Source of the DNA: Nostoc sp. PCC 7524
GTDB taxonomy: Bacteria; Cyanobacteriota; Cyanobacteriia; Cyanobacteriales; Nostocaceae
Direction: 5' to 3'
NCBI RefSeq assembly: GCF_000316645.1
Contig: NC_019684.1
Coordinates: 6,211,501 to 6,275,500, forward strand
DNA: 64,000 bases
The notes beneath the pieces were generated by a model, which saw nothing but the letters and a program-made list of their open reading frames with translations, made no database searches and was not told the origin of the DNA. The position numbers and the translations under genes are program-made. Shown piece after piece: positions 1 to 9,586 of this stretch (its first letter is position 1; each line of letters starts with the position of its first letter).

Positions 1-435
1 TAGTGTTCTAGCCGTAGCCTCCGTAATTTCTTGAAATACAGCATTGAGATTACCTTGTTGAAATGTCTTGCTTGTTGCCAATTGCACTAGGGTCTGACTT
101 TGTTTACGTCGCTCTTTTTCTTGAATTCGCAAAGCCTCTTGGGCTTGCTGGTGTTGTGTAATATCTTTAACCACTAGCACCTGCATTTGTTATTCCTGAA
201 AAGAAATTACTTTGGTTTGCAGTTCTCAATTCAGATTGAGAACTGTCTTTATAGATACAATTTCCTCAGATAGTTTTACATAACCGGAAGGTATATTTTT
301 TTGTAGAAGTTTGCCATGATGATGTGATAATTTGAACACTATTTTGAACATCAGTTTTCTAACTTCATCACCCACCACTATAATTGTCGCATTGAAAGCC
401 AGTGATACGCTACGCCATATATTCGGTAATCGCAC
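1..435 (-). pseudogene. Decayed PAS/GAF sensor histidine kinase fragment (runs off window start)
   Basis: Reading leftward from an ATG at 186, the frame gives MQVLVVKDITQHQQAQEAL, the typical end of a PAS/PAC domain. It is followed by a charged linker and the start of what looks like a GAF domain (residues LATSKTFQQGNLNAVF), and it leaves the window still open. Upstream, the same frame continues to about 435 but is broken by TAA at 190-192 and TGA at 226-228. Sequence between and before these stops still looks like PAC-domain protein (ELQTKVISFQE). I infer a multidomain sensor kinase damaged by nonsense mutations; alternatively the fragment from 186 is translated on its own. The kinase domain is not visible here. 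Confidence 0.5.
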
Positions 436-661
436 TTAAAGTACATTTGTTAAGTTTAAAAATTATTTCATATAAACTTCAATGCAGCTAAATTTATAGC
501 TGGATTCATCTAAGTGAGATCAATATAATCAGTATTTCTGAATATACATTTAATAAAAATACTAATTGTTGCTTAGGCATTATCCTCTAGAAAGATACTT
601 GCTAAGTTGAATTTTGCAACAATTAAATTAATGTCAGAGTAGCTATTGCAAAGGTGTTGCA

Positions 662-1588
662 ATGAAAAATGATAATGTCAGAATTATTTCTTTGATTCCC
701 AGTGGAACTGAGATTTTAGCCAGCTTGGGGTTAACGGATGCGATTGTCGGGCGATCGCATGAATGTGACTACCCGCCAGAAATCCAAAATCGCCCTATTT
801 GTACGCAGCCACGCTTAGACAGCAATGCTCCCAGCACTGAGATCCACAATGAGATCAATAATTTACTGCAATCTGCTCTCAGCATCTATCAAATTAAGAC
901 AGATGTGGTTGAGAGGTTACAACCTACCCATATTTTGACGCAAGACCAGTGTGATGTTTGCGCTGTGAGCTTCCAAGAAGTGGAAAAAGCCGTTGCCGAA
1001 CTCACCCATAGCTCACCTCAGATTGTGTCTTTACAACCTAATCTGCTAGAGGATGTTTGGAATGACATTGAACGAGTCGCTGATATATTTGGTGTAGATG
1101 CTGTCAAAGTCATAGAAAACTTAGAAGCCCGTGTCAAAATTTGCCAGCAAAAAATCCAAGGGCTTTCATTAGCAGAATTACCTACTGTCGCCTGCATTGA
1201 GTGGACAGACCCTTTGATAGTAGCAGCAAATTGGATTCCTGAATTAGTCAACTTAGCTGGTGGACAATCACTCTTTTGTGTAACAGGTCAGCCTTCCCCT
1301 CATTTGCGATGGGAAACACTGTTAGTCAGTAATCCAGATATCATAGTATTTATGCCTTGCGGTTTTGACTTAAATCGCACTCGTCAAGAAGCCAAATTAT
1401 TGACACAAAATCTAGATTGGCAAAATCTTCATGCCTTTAAAACTGGTAGAGTCTACATTACTGATGGTAATGCCTACTTTAATCGTCCAGGCCCCAGACT
1501 GGTAGATTCTCTGGAAATTTTGGCAGAAATTTTACATCCAGAAATTTTTGACTATGGCTATAGAGATACGGCTTGGGAACGATTGTAA
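662..1588 (+). CDS. Cobalamin-binding-type periplasmic-binding-fold protein (BtuF-like)
   Basis: The 308-residue product belongs to the BtuF/FecB-type class III substrate-binding fold. Its N-terminus IISLIPSGTEILASLGL is the characteristic opening, followed by VGRSHECDYP, and the C-terminal half has the TGRVYITDGNAYFNRPGPR segment seen in cyanobacterial 'cobalamin-binding' annotations. There is no signal peptide or lipobox, so unlike true BtuF it is probably cytoplasmic, and binding of B12 is not demonstrated. It stands alone: no BtuC or BtuD transporter gene lies beside it. I see no B12 riboswitch in the AT-rich upstream region. Family assignment is firm, ligand uncertain. Confidence 0.75.
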   Translation: MKNDNVRIISLIPSGTEILASLGLTDAIVGRSHECDYPPEIQNRPICTQPRLDSNAPSTEIHNEINNLLQSALSIYQIKTDVVERLQPTHILTQDQCDVCAVSFQEVEKAVAELTHSSPQIVSLQPNLLEDVWNDIERVADIFGVDAVKVIENLEARVKICQQKIQGLSLAELPTVACIEWTDPLIVAANWIPELVNLAGGQSLFCVTGQPSPHLRWETLLVSNPDIIVFMPCGFDLNRTRQEAKLLTQNLDWQNLHAFKTGRVYITDGNAYFNRPGPRLVDSLEILAEILHPEIFDYGYRDTAWERL

Positions 1589-1696
1589 TCTCAATAGGCA
1601 ATAGACACTGTTGCAATATTCATTAGTTAAAAACAAAACTAATTGCTATTAACTACCTGTAATTTTGTTGTGGTGTACCAGTTACGTAAGTCCTAC

Positions 1697-1996
1697 TTAT
1701 CTAGAATTTGCTGCTTGATTGAGCCATGCGATGAGAATACTTAAAGTGTTAGATAATGCGGCTTCACTTATAGTTACTGTATGCTGTTTACCATTTTCTT
1801 TTACAGTTAACCGATACTGAAAGCGATCGCACTGAGGATCAGGAGAATTAATCTGTTCAGGTAGGTGAAAAAAATCGGCGGCTGTTACCAGTTGAGAAAG
1901 TTCCTCTGCCGCTTTGGCTGGTAGATTATCGGTGTCAATGCTGAGTGACTTCCTGATGCCAGCAAAACCACCCGTGCGTTCCCAGAATATCTGCAT
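1697..1996 (-). CDS. Emfourin-like protealysin inhibitor
   Basis: This 99-residue protein has no signal peptide. It matches the emfourin type of small inhibitor: an N-terminal MQIFWERTGGFAGIR strand, a central segment with LPEQINSPDPQCDRFQYRLTV, and a C-terminal helix. Emfourins are cytoplasmic inhibitors of protealysin-like M4 proteases and are encoded next to them. That is the case here: an M4 protease gene of the protealysin type lies 146 bp upstream on the same strand, so the two are probably cotranscribed. Assignment rests on the fold-like pattern and, strongly, on the context. Confidence 0.75.
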   Translation of the reverse strand: MQIFWERTGGFAGIRKSLSIDTDNLPAKAAEELSQLVTAADFFHLPEQINSPDPQCDRFQYRLTVKENGKQHTVTISEAALSNTLSILIAWLNQAANSR

Positions 1997-2125
1997 TGAT
2001 GACTCTCCGTGGCAAGCTTGAAAGGAAAAACATCAAAACTGGAAGATGAAAATTTTCACCTTCCAGTTTAGCAGTTGAAAAGAGGGGACTGGGCAATATC
2101 AATATATCACCTCTGCTTTGTCTGC

Positions 2126-2160
2126 CCTCCATTCCCCATTCCCTACTCCCCACTCCCTAC
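2126..2160. repeat. Short tandem repeat (CCCCA/TTCCCTAC type)
   Basis: Pyrimidine-rich degenerate heptamers (CCATTCC, CCACTCC, CTACTCC) lie between the M4 protease and inhibitor genes and overlap the last codons of the protease frame. They are of the STRR kind common in heterocystous cyanobacteria. Confidence 0.6.
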
Positions 2161-3240
2161 TTCCAGAACTCCTACCTGTTGCCAAGCATGATGTACTGCT
2201 TGATGTTCTTTACTGCCATCCCCGTAAAGTTCGCTAGCTATTTGCACAGTCACCTCAGCAGCTTTTTTAAAATTCGCCTTAGCACGGAGGCGATCGCATA
2301 AAGCTATGTACCAGATTTTACCTGCTTTTTCCCAGGCATAGCCCCCGATTTCCATAGCTGCTAGATAAAAAGCGCGATTAGGAATACCTGAGTTGATATG
2401 TACACCACCATTATCTGCCCAGCCAACATATTGGTCTTTAACGTGTCCCGGTTGAGGATCTTTACCTAAAACGGGGTCATCGTATGCGGTTCCTGGCTCC
2501 TTCATAGAGCGAATGCCAATACCTTTGACAGTTGGCATTAATAGACCCTCACCAATTATCCAGTCTGCTTCTTCAGCTGTCTGGTTTTTTACCCTTTGTT
2601 TAACTAAGGAACCAAACACATCAGAAAACGATTCGTTTAAAGCTCCTGATTCGCCATAGTAGAATAAAGCAGCCTCATACTGGGTTACGCCGTGAGTTAG
2701 CTCATGGGCAATGACATCAATACACTTAGTAAAACGTGAAAATAGTTCGCCATCACCATCACCATAAACCATCTGATCGCCATTCCAAAAGGCATTTTCG
2801 TATTTAACTCCGTAATGAACTGTGGAATCTAAACGTCTTCCCTGATTGTCAATGGAATTACGCTCAAAGATTTCGTAAAACAAATCATAGGTATAACCAG
2901 CCGCGTCATAGGCTTCATTTACAGCTTCATCGGTGCTAGGGGGATCACCTTCATTCCGCACTAAAGTTCCTGGTAGTATCTGCATATTTTTAGCATCGTA
3001 AATGGAGCGGCGCTTTTCTCCAGGTGAAGGTGCAAAAGAGATATTGCCAACGATGTCTCTGCGTCCGCGTAATTGTGCTGAAAGATTTAATGTCTGAAAA
3101 GCCCAATGACGCTGTTGAGATGTACCATTACTCGCAACATTTTCTAGTATATGTGGCGGAATAATACAACATATAGGACATCTAGTATTTAGTGAATGAT
3201 CACACTTAAAACTAGATGGTTTTCTGTTTTTTCTAGCCAT
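2143..3240 (-). CDS. Protealysin-like M4 family metalloprotease
   Basis: The 365-residue protein is a thermolysin-family (M4) zinc protease. HELTH at residues 179-183 gives two zinc ligands and the catalytic Glu; NESFSD at 202-207 gives the third ligand, Glu203. It lacks the long pre-pro region of secreted thermolysins. Instead there is a short N-terminal part with a CIIPPHIL segment (residues 25-32) that resembles the PPL motif of protealysin precursors. No signal peptide is visible, consistent with intracellular protealysins. The downstream gene encodes its likely inhibitor. Three extra Cys in the first 30 residues (CDHSLNTRCPICC region) are a feature I cannot explain, possibly metal binding. 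Confidence 0.88.
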   Translation of the reverse strand: MARKNRKPSSFKCDHSLNTRCPICCIIPPHILENVASNGTSQQRHWAFQTLNLSAQLRGRRDIVGNISFAPSPGEKRRSIYDAKNMQILPGTLVRNEGDPPSTDEAVNEAYDAAGYTYDLFYEIFERNSIDNQGRRLDSTVHYGVKYENAFWNGDQMVYGDGDGELFSRFTKCIDVIAHELTHGVTQYEAALFYYGESGALNESFSDVFGSLVKQRVKNQTAEEADWIIGEGLLMPTVKGIGIRSMKEPGTAYDDPVLGKDPQPGHVKDQYVGWADNGGVHINSGIPNRAFYLAAMEIGGYAWEKAGKIWYIALCDRLRAKANFKKAAEVTVQIASELYGDGSKEHQAVHHAWQQVGVLEVGSGE

Positions 3241-3865
3241 CTAATGTAATCTCCTTGGGGAAGTAAGGAAGGTTCAACAGTGGATTCAAATCCACTGTTG
3301 ACAGGAGCAGTAAATTAATGAAGATGGCAGATCCCTGGTTAATACTCTAGTGAATATTTTCTAATCTTTATTGTCCAATGAAAATCTGAAAAATAAACGG
3401 CATCAACATGATTTTATTGTCTATAAAATCACTATACAAAATCATTTTTTCTTTATATTCTTGTTTTGGTAATTTTAAAAATTTTGGTATTAATAAAAAA
3501 CTACTAGATAGCAAAAGTTTCAAAAAAAGCTAGATATTTATCAATAGTAAATTTACGTGAACTCTTGAAACTATAAAAAAAAATTATATGACATAAATCA
3601 GCATCATCTCTGATACTGACAGAATAGTTTTACATCGCAGGTAATGTTAAATTTAATTACGCTCAATTTTGATTGAACAGTGAGGCTTGAATTTGGATTG
3701 TGAAGAACGTTTGTTCTAGTTAGGGGCGATCGCACCCATACCAAGCCCATACAACAGTTGTTTTTGCTCAGAGAGATATGACTCCCTGCGGTAATGAATA
3801 GCGAAGCAGCAAATTCTGAAGATAATAAAGATAGTTACTAATTAGGAGACGATCCATTCCCATCT
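3241..3865. other. Intergenic region between divergent genes
   Basis: This AT-rich 625 bp stretch separates the divergent protease and CNNM genes and must hold both promoters. One HIP1 site is visible near 3726. I found no convincing ORF, RNA gene or repeat. Confidence 0.5.
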
Positions 3866-4915
3866 TTGGGAAACAATATGCTACAGCTTATAACTACCGT
3901 AATTGTTGTCATTCTGGGTTCAGCGTTGTGTTCTAGTGTAGAAACGGCGCTGTTTTCTGTTTCTACGCTGAGAGTTAGACAATTAGCACAATCAAATAAC
4001 CCTTCAGCATCTGCACTTTTGGCGATTCGGGAAAATATGAATCGACCAATTGCGACTATTGTCATCCTCAACAACACTTTCAACATTATTGGCAGTATTG
4101 TCACAGGGGGCGTTGCTACTCAGTCGCTAGGATCTCAGTGGCTGGGCGTATTTTCCGCAGTATTAACCTTCCTGATCATTATATTTGGTGAAATTATTCC
4201 CAAAACTATCGGAGAGCGATATTGTGAACAACTCGCTATGCTGGCAGCTCTACCTGTAACAGCACTGTCAATTGCTTTTACACCCTTAGTGTGGCTTTTA
4301 GAAAACGTAACTGCACCGTTTTCTAGAGGTAAAAAAAGACCAACAACTAACGAGGCGGAAATTAAGTTATTGGCGAATATCGGTCAACAGGAAGGGATCA
4401 TTGAAAGCGATGAAGCAGAAATGATTCAAAGGGTGTTTAGACTCAATGATGTCACAGCAGCCGATCTCATGACTCCCCGGATTATGCTGACACATATACG
4501 CGGCAATCTGACCATAGCGGAGGCGAAACCAGATATCATTGCTTCCCAACATACCCGGATTATTGTGATCGATGAGTCTATTGATCAAGTGATGGGATTT
4601 GCTTTAAAACAGGAACTGTTGACAGCAATGGTGGAAGGGCAAAAACACCAAAAAATCTCTACCCTGACTCGCAAGGTTCGCTTTGTTCCAGAGTTAATTC
4701 AGGCAGATACACTGTTGAAAAACTTTATAGAAGCCCGTGAACATTTGGCGGTAGTAGTAAATGAGTATGGAAGTGTTGCTGGTGTCGTCACTTTGGAAGA
4801 TGTCCTGGAAGTAATCACTGGAGAAATTGTTGATGAAACTGATAGAAGCGTTGATTTGCAAGAGATAGCTCGCAAAAAGCGGGAGAAAATGTTGCAATCT
4901 ATCAGTATTAAGTAG
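3866..4915 (+). CDS. CNNM/CBS-domain membrane protein (hemolysin-C/CorC-like family)
   Basis: The 349-residue product has an N-terminal DUF21/CNNM transmembrane domain (about residues 1-150, with the signatures SSVETALFS and IIFGEIIPKTIGERY), followed by a CBS-domain pair (about 170-325, including DLMTPRIMLTHI and VVVNEYGSVAGVVTLEDVLEVITGEIVDE in pieces). The C-terminal CorC_HlyC domain of longer relatives is absent. Family members are linked to Mg2+ or other ion homeostasis; 'hemolysin' is a historical name. The longest frame uses TTG at 3866; ATG at 3878 is the other candidate, and the AGGAG at 3844 is rather far from both. Convergent with the kinase gene downstream. Confidence 0.85.
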   Translation: MGNNMLQLITTVIVVILGSALCSSVETALFSVSTLRVRQLAQSNNPSASALLAIRENMNRPIATIVILNNTFNIIGSIVTGGVATQSLGSQWLGVFSAVLTFLIIIFGEIIPKTIGERYCEQLAMLAALPVTALSIAFTPLVWLLENVTAPFSRGKKRPTTNEAEIKLLANIGQQEGIIESDEAEMIQRVFRLNDVTAADLMTPRIMLTHIRGNLTIAEAKPDIIASQHTRIIVIDESIDQVMGFALKQELLTAMVEGQKHQKISTLTRKVRFVPELIQADTLLKNFIEAREHLAVVVNEYGSVAGVVTLEDVLEVITGEIVDETDRSVDLQEIARKKREKMLQSISIK

Positions 4916-4917
4916 TT

Positions 4918-4957
4918 GGGAACTGGGGACTGGGGACTGGGGACTGGGGACTGGGAA
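4918..4957. repeat. STRR: tandem GGGGACT heptamers
   Basis: About five exact GGGGACT units begin right after the stop codon of the CNNM gene. A typical short tandemly repeated repeat of heterocystous cyanobacteria. Confidence 0.9.
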
Positions 4958-5079
4958 AGAATTTCTATCTTGTCTACCTTATCTCCCCTCACTCCCACCC
5001 TACGGGTAGGCTTACGCCATCGTAAGAGAAGCAAGCTACATCCTCCCCTGCTCCTCTGCTCCTCTGCTCCCCTGTTCCC

Positions 5080-6093
5080 CTACACCCCTACATCCCTACT
5101 TTCTTGCAACTGCTGGGCTGCACCACCCTGTTGTGACATGATGAGAGTTATTCCAGCTACTGCCAACATTCCCATCATTGCTAAACCTAAGACAGCTGTT
5201 TGTCTTCTTAATCTTACAGATGCCATGAATGTTTCCATCGCATTGGCAGCACCAGTTACTGGTATTAGTTGTAATGCCACCAATGCAGTAGCTGCATTAG
5301 CATAGCGATATTGAGATTTGGGTTCTACCATTCTCCTTAACCACAACCCAAAACGGGGGTGAATGTGGGGAAGCAATTGCTGAAAATTAAAACGGTAATT
5401 AGGATCAATTAACTCGCCAATATCTACAGAACGGGTAGCGGTAAGTAAGCAAATCAGTGTCGCGCCTAAACTATATAAGTCTGAAGCAGGGGTGAGATCA
5501 TCACCGCGTTGTTCCTCTGGAGGCATAAAGCCTGGGGTTCCTACTGCCAAGCTGCTCAGAGCCATTTTCTCACTCTGTACCTGAGCCAAATCAAAATCAA
5601 CTAGGTAAGCATTCAATTTCTCATCCACTAAAATATTCTCTGGTTTAATATCCCGATGGATAATTGGCTCAACTTGCTGTTGCAAATAAACCAAAATTTC
5701 TAAAATTGACACAGCTATCTGCTTAATTTCTTCTGGTTGAAAGTTGCGTTCTGAAGCCAAAGAAGGAGCGTTTTTATACTCTTGCACTAAATAAAAACCT
5801 GTAGGCGTGGCAAAAGAATTGAGATAGTGGGGAATCCGGGGATGATTGAGTCTTTGCAGAATTTCCACTTCCCGTTCATAGGCTGTTACACCCGACCAAT
5901 CCGCACCTGTATGGGAAAGACTAAACCCTTTAATGACTACCTGTTGAGAAGAGTGCCGGACATTGGCAAGGTAAGTGATGCGTCCACCTTCCTGATTTTG
6001 TCCCAGTTCTCGGATCACTTCATAACCTAAAGCAGAAAAATCTGGATGGTGAATTAAGGGAATTACCCCTTTATTACGGACATCAAGCTCCAT
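5080..6093 (-). CDS. Serine/threonine protein kinase with C-terminal membrane anchor
   Basis: This is an Hanks-type kinase of about 337 residues. The ATG at 6093 is chosen because AGGTGG sits 6-7 bases upstream; the frame could extend to 6129. Visible are the ATP-site Lys (VVIKGF), HRDIKPENILVD with the catalytic Asp, and the APE-like PPEEQ segment. The metal-binding DFG motif is DFD here. After the kinase domain, a single hydrophobic segment (AVLGLAMMGMLAVAGITLIM) suggests a membrane anchor with a very short exterior tail. No sensor domain (TPR, WD40, FHA) is fused. Substrate unknown. The gene stands alone between convergent and codirectional neighbours. Confidence 0.88.
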   Translation of the reverse strand: MELDVRNKGVIPLIHHPDFSALGYEVIRELGQNQEGGRITYLANVRHSSQQVVIKGFSLSHTGADWSGVTAYEREVEILQRLNHPRIPHYLNSFATPTGFYLVQEYKNAPSLASERNFQPEEIKQIAVSILEILVYLQQQVEPIIHRDIKPENILVDEKLNAYLVDFDLAQVQSEKMALSSLAVGTPGFMPPEEQRGDDLTPASDLYSLGATLICLLTATRSVDIGELIDPNYRFNFQQLLPHIHPRFGLWLRRMVEPKSQYRYANAATALVALQLIPVTGAANAMETFMASVRLRRQTAVLGLAMMGMLAVAGITLIMSQQGGAAQQLQESRDVGV

Positions 6094-6359
6094 CACACAC
6101 CACCTGAGTTTAATTTTGTCAAGGTGCAATCACAAAATTATAAAGATTCTCCCAGATTCTTACCTGCCATTTTGGCTGAATACACACGATAGAGTGCTTA
6201 GTCATGAGTCACCGAAGTTCAGATGTCTGAGGACAAGCCGCTTGTGCGTCTACGGCAGAGCCGACGCTCCGACTTCTCACTGGGTGCTGAGTGGGGATTG
6301 CAAAGAAAATTCTTCCTTGTTTACCTTGTCTCCTTTGCACCCCTGCACCCCTAATCTTC

Positions 6360-7268
6360 CTAGCCTCTAACCTCTAACCTCTGTGCTAGCCAATCAACAA
6401 TCTGGGCATTGACAACATCTGGCACTTCATCGTGAGGGCAATGACCGGCTCCAGGAATGGGAACAATTTTAATATCTTTGCCATTCTCCAGTGCCTTTTC
6501 GTAAATCTTGACCCCCGTAATTGGTGTCCAAGGATCATCAGCACCCCAAATTACCAATAATGGACGTTCTATTTTGGGTAATAGTTCCTTTGGTTCTGGC
6601 CCTGGAGGAGCTGAGAGGATGGAGGCAAAAACCTGTTGCGCTCCAGGATCACAGGAGGGAGTATAAAGTAAATCAACTAACTCATCAGTAACGGCAGAGC
6701 GATCGCGGTAAACTTGGTAAAGTGTGCGGCGAATTTGGGATTTTTGGCGGATACGGTTAAACACAAATTTACCAGTCATAGGCGATCGCACGACTCGATT
6801 AAAAGCCGCCATGACAATTCTGAGAGGTGGGTTCAATTCATGGGGACGATGACTTAAACCACCAGCTGAGTTAATTAACACACCACCAGCACTAATCTCT
6901 GGATGTTCTGCCAAGACAATCAGGCTTAAGAGTGCGCCGATGGAATTACCGATAAATACCGCAGGCTGTTGAATCTGGTCTGTCCAAAAATCTTTTAATA
7001 GTTCTACCCAAACTTCTGTACTGTAATCAATGGGCGCTTTATCTGAACCGCCAAAACCCAAAAGATCCACCGCAAAAACTTTGTAGCCAGCACTTGCTAA
7101 GACTGGGATATTTTTGCGCCAATGTCCAATGGAAGCACCAAAGCCATGCACGAGTACCAACGGTTGTCCAGTCCCCATGACCGTATATTGAATTTTATGA
7201 TTGCGCCAAGTCCAAATCAGTTTTTCAAAATACGTTGTAGTTACTAGCTGCTGAGTCGTTAAAGTCAT
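6360..7268 (-). CDS. Alpha/beta hydrolase
   Basis: The 302-residue protein has a complete alpha/beta-hydrolase layout: oxyanion-hole HGFGAS near residue 41, nucleophile elbow GNSIGA (Ser), acid in VIWGADDPWTP and the late GAGHCPHDE histidine. It resembles the cyanobacterial and plastid branch of COG0596 hydrolases, to which pheophytinase-like and haloalkane-dehalogenase-like proteins belong; the substrate cannot be fixed from sequence. No signal peptide. Single gene, with a 250 bp spacer without features downstream. Confidence 0.85.
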   Translation of the reverse strand: MTLTTQQLVTTTYFEKLIWTWRNHKIQYTVMGTGQPLVLVHGFGASIGHWRKNIPVLASAGYKVFAVDLLGFGGSDKAPIDYSTEVWVELLKDFWTDQIQQPAVFIGNSIGALLSLIVLAEHPEISAGGVLINSAGGLSHRPHELNPPLRIVMAAFNRVVRSPMTGKFVFNRIRQKSQIRRTLYQVYRDRSAVTDELVDLLYTPSCDPGAQQVFASILSAPPGPEPKELLPKIERPLLVIWGADDPWTPITGVKIYEKALENGKDIKIVPIPGAGHCPHDEVPDVVNAQIVDWLAQRLEVRG

Positions 7269-7543
7269 TATTAAGATTCATAAACTGTTGCTATATATAG
7301 TAAAGTGTTTCACCTCTAAACATTCAAAGCAAAATGCTATTTTGAAACCAGGAAACATACAAATCTCCCAGGGCTAACCATAAAAATATTCTGAATTGGT
7401 TGTAAAACCAACATCAAAACTAGCGCCCAATACCCAAGATTCAAAGTTATACGTCGAGATGTTAGTTTCAACTTCACAAAGGGATTAATAAATGAAGGAA
7501 CGATGAAGTTCCCGTCAAATTTAACCATTTAATCCGGTGTGAG

Positions 7544-9586
7544 ATGAAATATCAGCATCCTCGTTCCCTAACTCACCTTAGCAAAGCCTTTCTAGCCGCC
7601 ACGTCATTAGCAATATTTTTTCCTCTAGTTCCTGCTGATGCAAATCCAGGTGTCTCTAGCACCGTTCCACAAAGACAGATCATCGCCGACGAATCTCTCA
7701 ATAGTGAAGCTGATAACCTGCCAGAATCCATTCGATTAGCTGTACTTCAAGATATTTCCCAGCGTACAGGTTCAGAAATTGCAAATTTACAGATTATTCA
7801 GGCTCAACAGCAAATTTGGTCAAATGGTTGTTTGGGTATAAGCACTGGCGCAAGTTGTACTCAAGCGCAAGTTCCTGGTTGGCAAGTAATAGTTACTAAT
7901 CAAAGACAGGTGTGGGTGTATCGCACTGATGAGTCTGGGATGTTAGCCAAACTTGATGAAGGTGCAACTCAGTTTGTCACCAGTATGATACAGAGTCAGG
8001 AAACTGTCTCGCGGCGAACTACTAGCCGCACTGCTCAACAACGAACTATGACATCTCAACGCAGTACGCAGCTAACTGCTACTAACACTGCTGTCAAAGG
8101 GAAAAAGACAGGTTTTACCTTAGCAGTTTTGCAACCGACTGGTAACTTTTCTGATGTAATTGCCCGTGTTTCTTTTAAAGGGAAACGTCACAAGGGTTTT
8201 TTAAAAGAAAGATTTTTGGGTGATTACAAGTATAAGGTGAAGCAGAGGGCGAAATTTGTCAAAGGATTAAAAGCAGGCGATCGCGTGGTTGTGCGTCTGT
8301 ATAATCCTCAAAACCGCTTTATTGGCTATAGCGAATTTGAATTATTATCAGCACATACAGCCGTTAACCTAATTTTGTCTGGTGATCCAACAGAATATCA
8401 CGTAGTTCGCACTGTGTATGGTGCTGATGTCAATCAAGATGGCATGATTGATGCAGGTAGCACTTCCTACGACTATTTCACCAAGGTTAGCGGCGAACGG
8501 GTGACATTTTTGAATAGTTCTCAAGCAATCGACACCAGTCAGTTCCAAACAGAAAGTTTCTCCACAGTTGCGACAAATAGCGTTTATCCTACCTCTTTTA
8601 CTACAGGTAGTTTTGCTTTAGTAAATCAGACAGTCAGTGTTTTTAGTTACAACTTAGCAGAAGCTTTAAAGGTTGAACCCGGTCGATTGGTAGAACTCAA
8701 TCAAATCAGTGATGATAATTCTATCTATGATCTCGGTCAGATGATGATGAGTTATCGGGAAGTAGGAGTAGCCAACGGTATCCAGGTGAAATTTACCGAT
8801 GTCTCCGTCAATCACTGGGCTAAAGATTTTATCTCTGAATTAGCCGCATTGCAAATTATTCAAGGGTTTCCTGATGGCAATTTCCGCCCTGATGAACAGT
8901 TAACTCGCGCCCAGTTTGCGGCAATGCTAACTCAAGCCTTTGCGAAGGCGAAAGTGCGTAATCCTGTCAGTTTCAGAGATGTTTCTACCAGATACTGGGC
9001 TTACAATGCCATCCGTGAAGCTTATGCCACTGGCTTTTTAGGAGTTGCTGGTAATAGATTCAATCCCACCCAAAGTCTGTCTCGCGTGGAAGTTCTGCTA
9101 GCTTTGGCACAAGGACTTAACTACACTTTTAGCGGTTCGACACAGACGATGTTGGCAGTTTACAAAGATGCTAGCAGCATTCGTAGTGATGTTCGTAATG
9201 CGATCGCTGCCCTTACACAACGGGGTATTATCGTCAATTATCCCCATGTCCAAACCCTCAATCCTGATAAGGTAGCGACTAGGGCAGAAGTTACTGCTTT
9301 AATCTACAAAACTTTAGCTAGCACTGGTGAAGTAGCTGATATATCGTCTCAATACGCTATAGACAGCATACAACAGCGAGCTGAGATTGATAAATTCAAT
9401 CAAACTGACGACGATGATGATGATGACGATGACGACGATGATGATGATGACGATGATAAAAAAGTCCGTCGTCGCCATTGTAACCAAGGTATTGGTAATG
9501 GTGCTGAAGGTTGTGATCCTGGTAATTCTCGTCCCCACGGTGGTAGTAACGATGAAGGTGGACGAACCCCAGTCCGCCCAAGATAG
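7544..9586 (+). CDS. Secreted SLH-domain protein with poly-aspartate tract
   Basis: The 680-residue protein starts with a signal peptide (residues 1-33, ending near PADANP). An N-terminal region of unknown type (about 50-150) and a central beta-rich region (about 180-400) follow. Three S-layer-homology repeats come next, at roughly 417-460 (FTDVSVNHWAKDF), 476-520 (FRDVSTRYWAYNAI) and 540-590 (degenerate). SLH domains bind secondary cell-wall polymer or peptidoglycan, so the protein is probably held in the envelope. Unlike cyanobacterial OprB porins, no long C-terminal beta-barrel follows. The tail holds 17 consecutive Asp codons (9407-9457) and then a KKVRRRH patch and a Gly/Asn-rich end. 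Function unknown; the acidic tract might bind cations. Confidence 0.85.
   Translation: MKYQHPRSLTHLSKAFLAATSLAIFFPLVPADANPGVSSTVPQRQIIADESLNSEADNLPESIRLAVLQDISQRTGSEIANLQIIQAQQQIWSNGCLGISTGASCTQAQVPGWQVIVTNQRQVWVYRTDESGMLAKLDEGATQFVTSMIQSQETVSRRTTSRTAQQRTMTSQRSTQLTATNTAVKGKKTGFTLAVLQPTGNFSDVIARVSFKGKRHKGFLKERFLGDYKYKVKQRAKFVKGLKAGDRVVVRLYNPQNRFIGYSEFELLSAHTAVNLILSGDPTEYHVVRTVYGADVNQDGMIDAGSTSYDYFTKVSGERVTFLNSSQAIDTSQFQTESFSTVATNSVYPTSFTTGSFALVNQTVSVFSYNLAEALKVEPGRLVELNQISDDNSIYDLGQMMMSYREVGVANGIQVKFTDVSVNHWAKDFISELAALQIIQGFPDGNFRPDEQLTRAQFAAMLTQAFAKAKVRNPVSFRDVSTRYWAYNAIREAYATGFLGVAGNRFNPTQSLSRVEVLLALAQGLNYTFSGSTQTMLAVYKDASSIRSDVRNAIAALTQRGIIVNYPHVQTLNPDKVATRAEVTALIYKTLASTGEVADISSQYAIDSIQQRAEIDKFNQTDDDDDDDDDDDDDDDDDKKVRRRHCNQGIGNGAEGCDPGNSRPHGGSNDEGGRTPVRPR

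Noticed and set aside
7337..7528. 63-codon frame, minus strand, upstream of the SLH gene
   Set aside because: No ribosome site, no family features, lies in the likely promoter region of the divergent pair.
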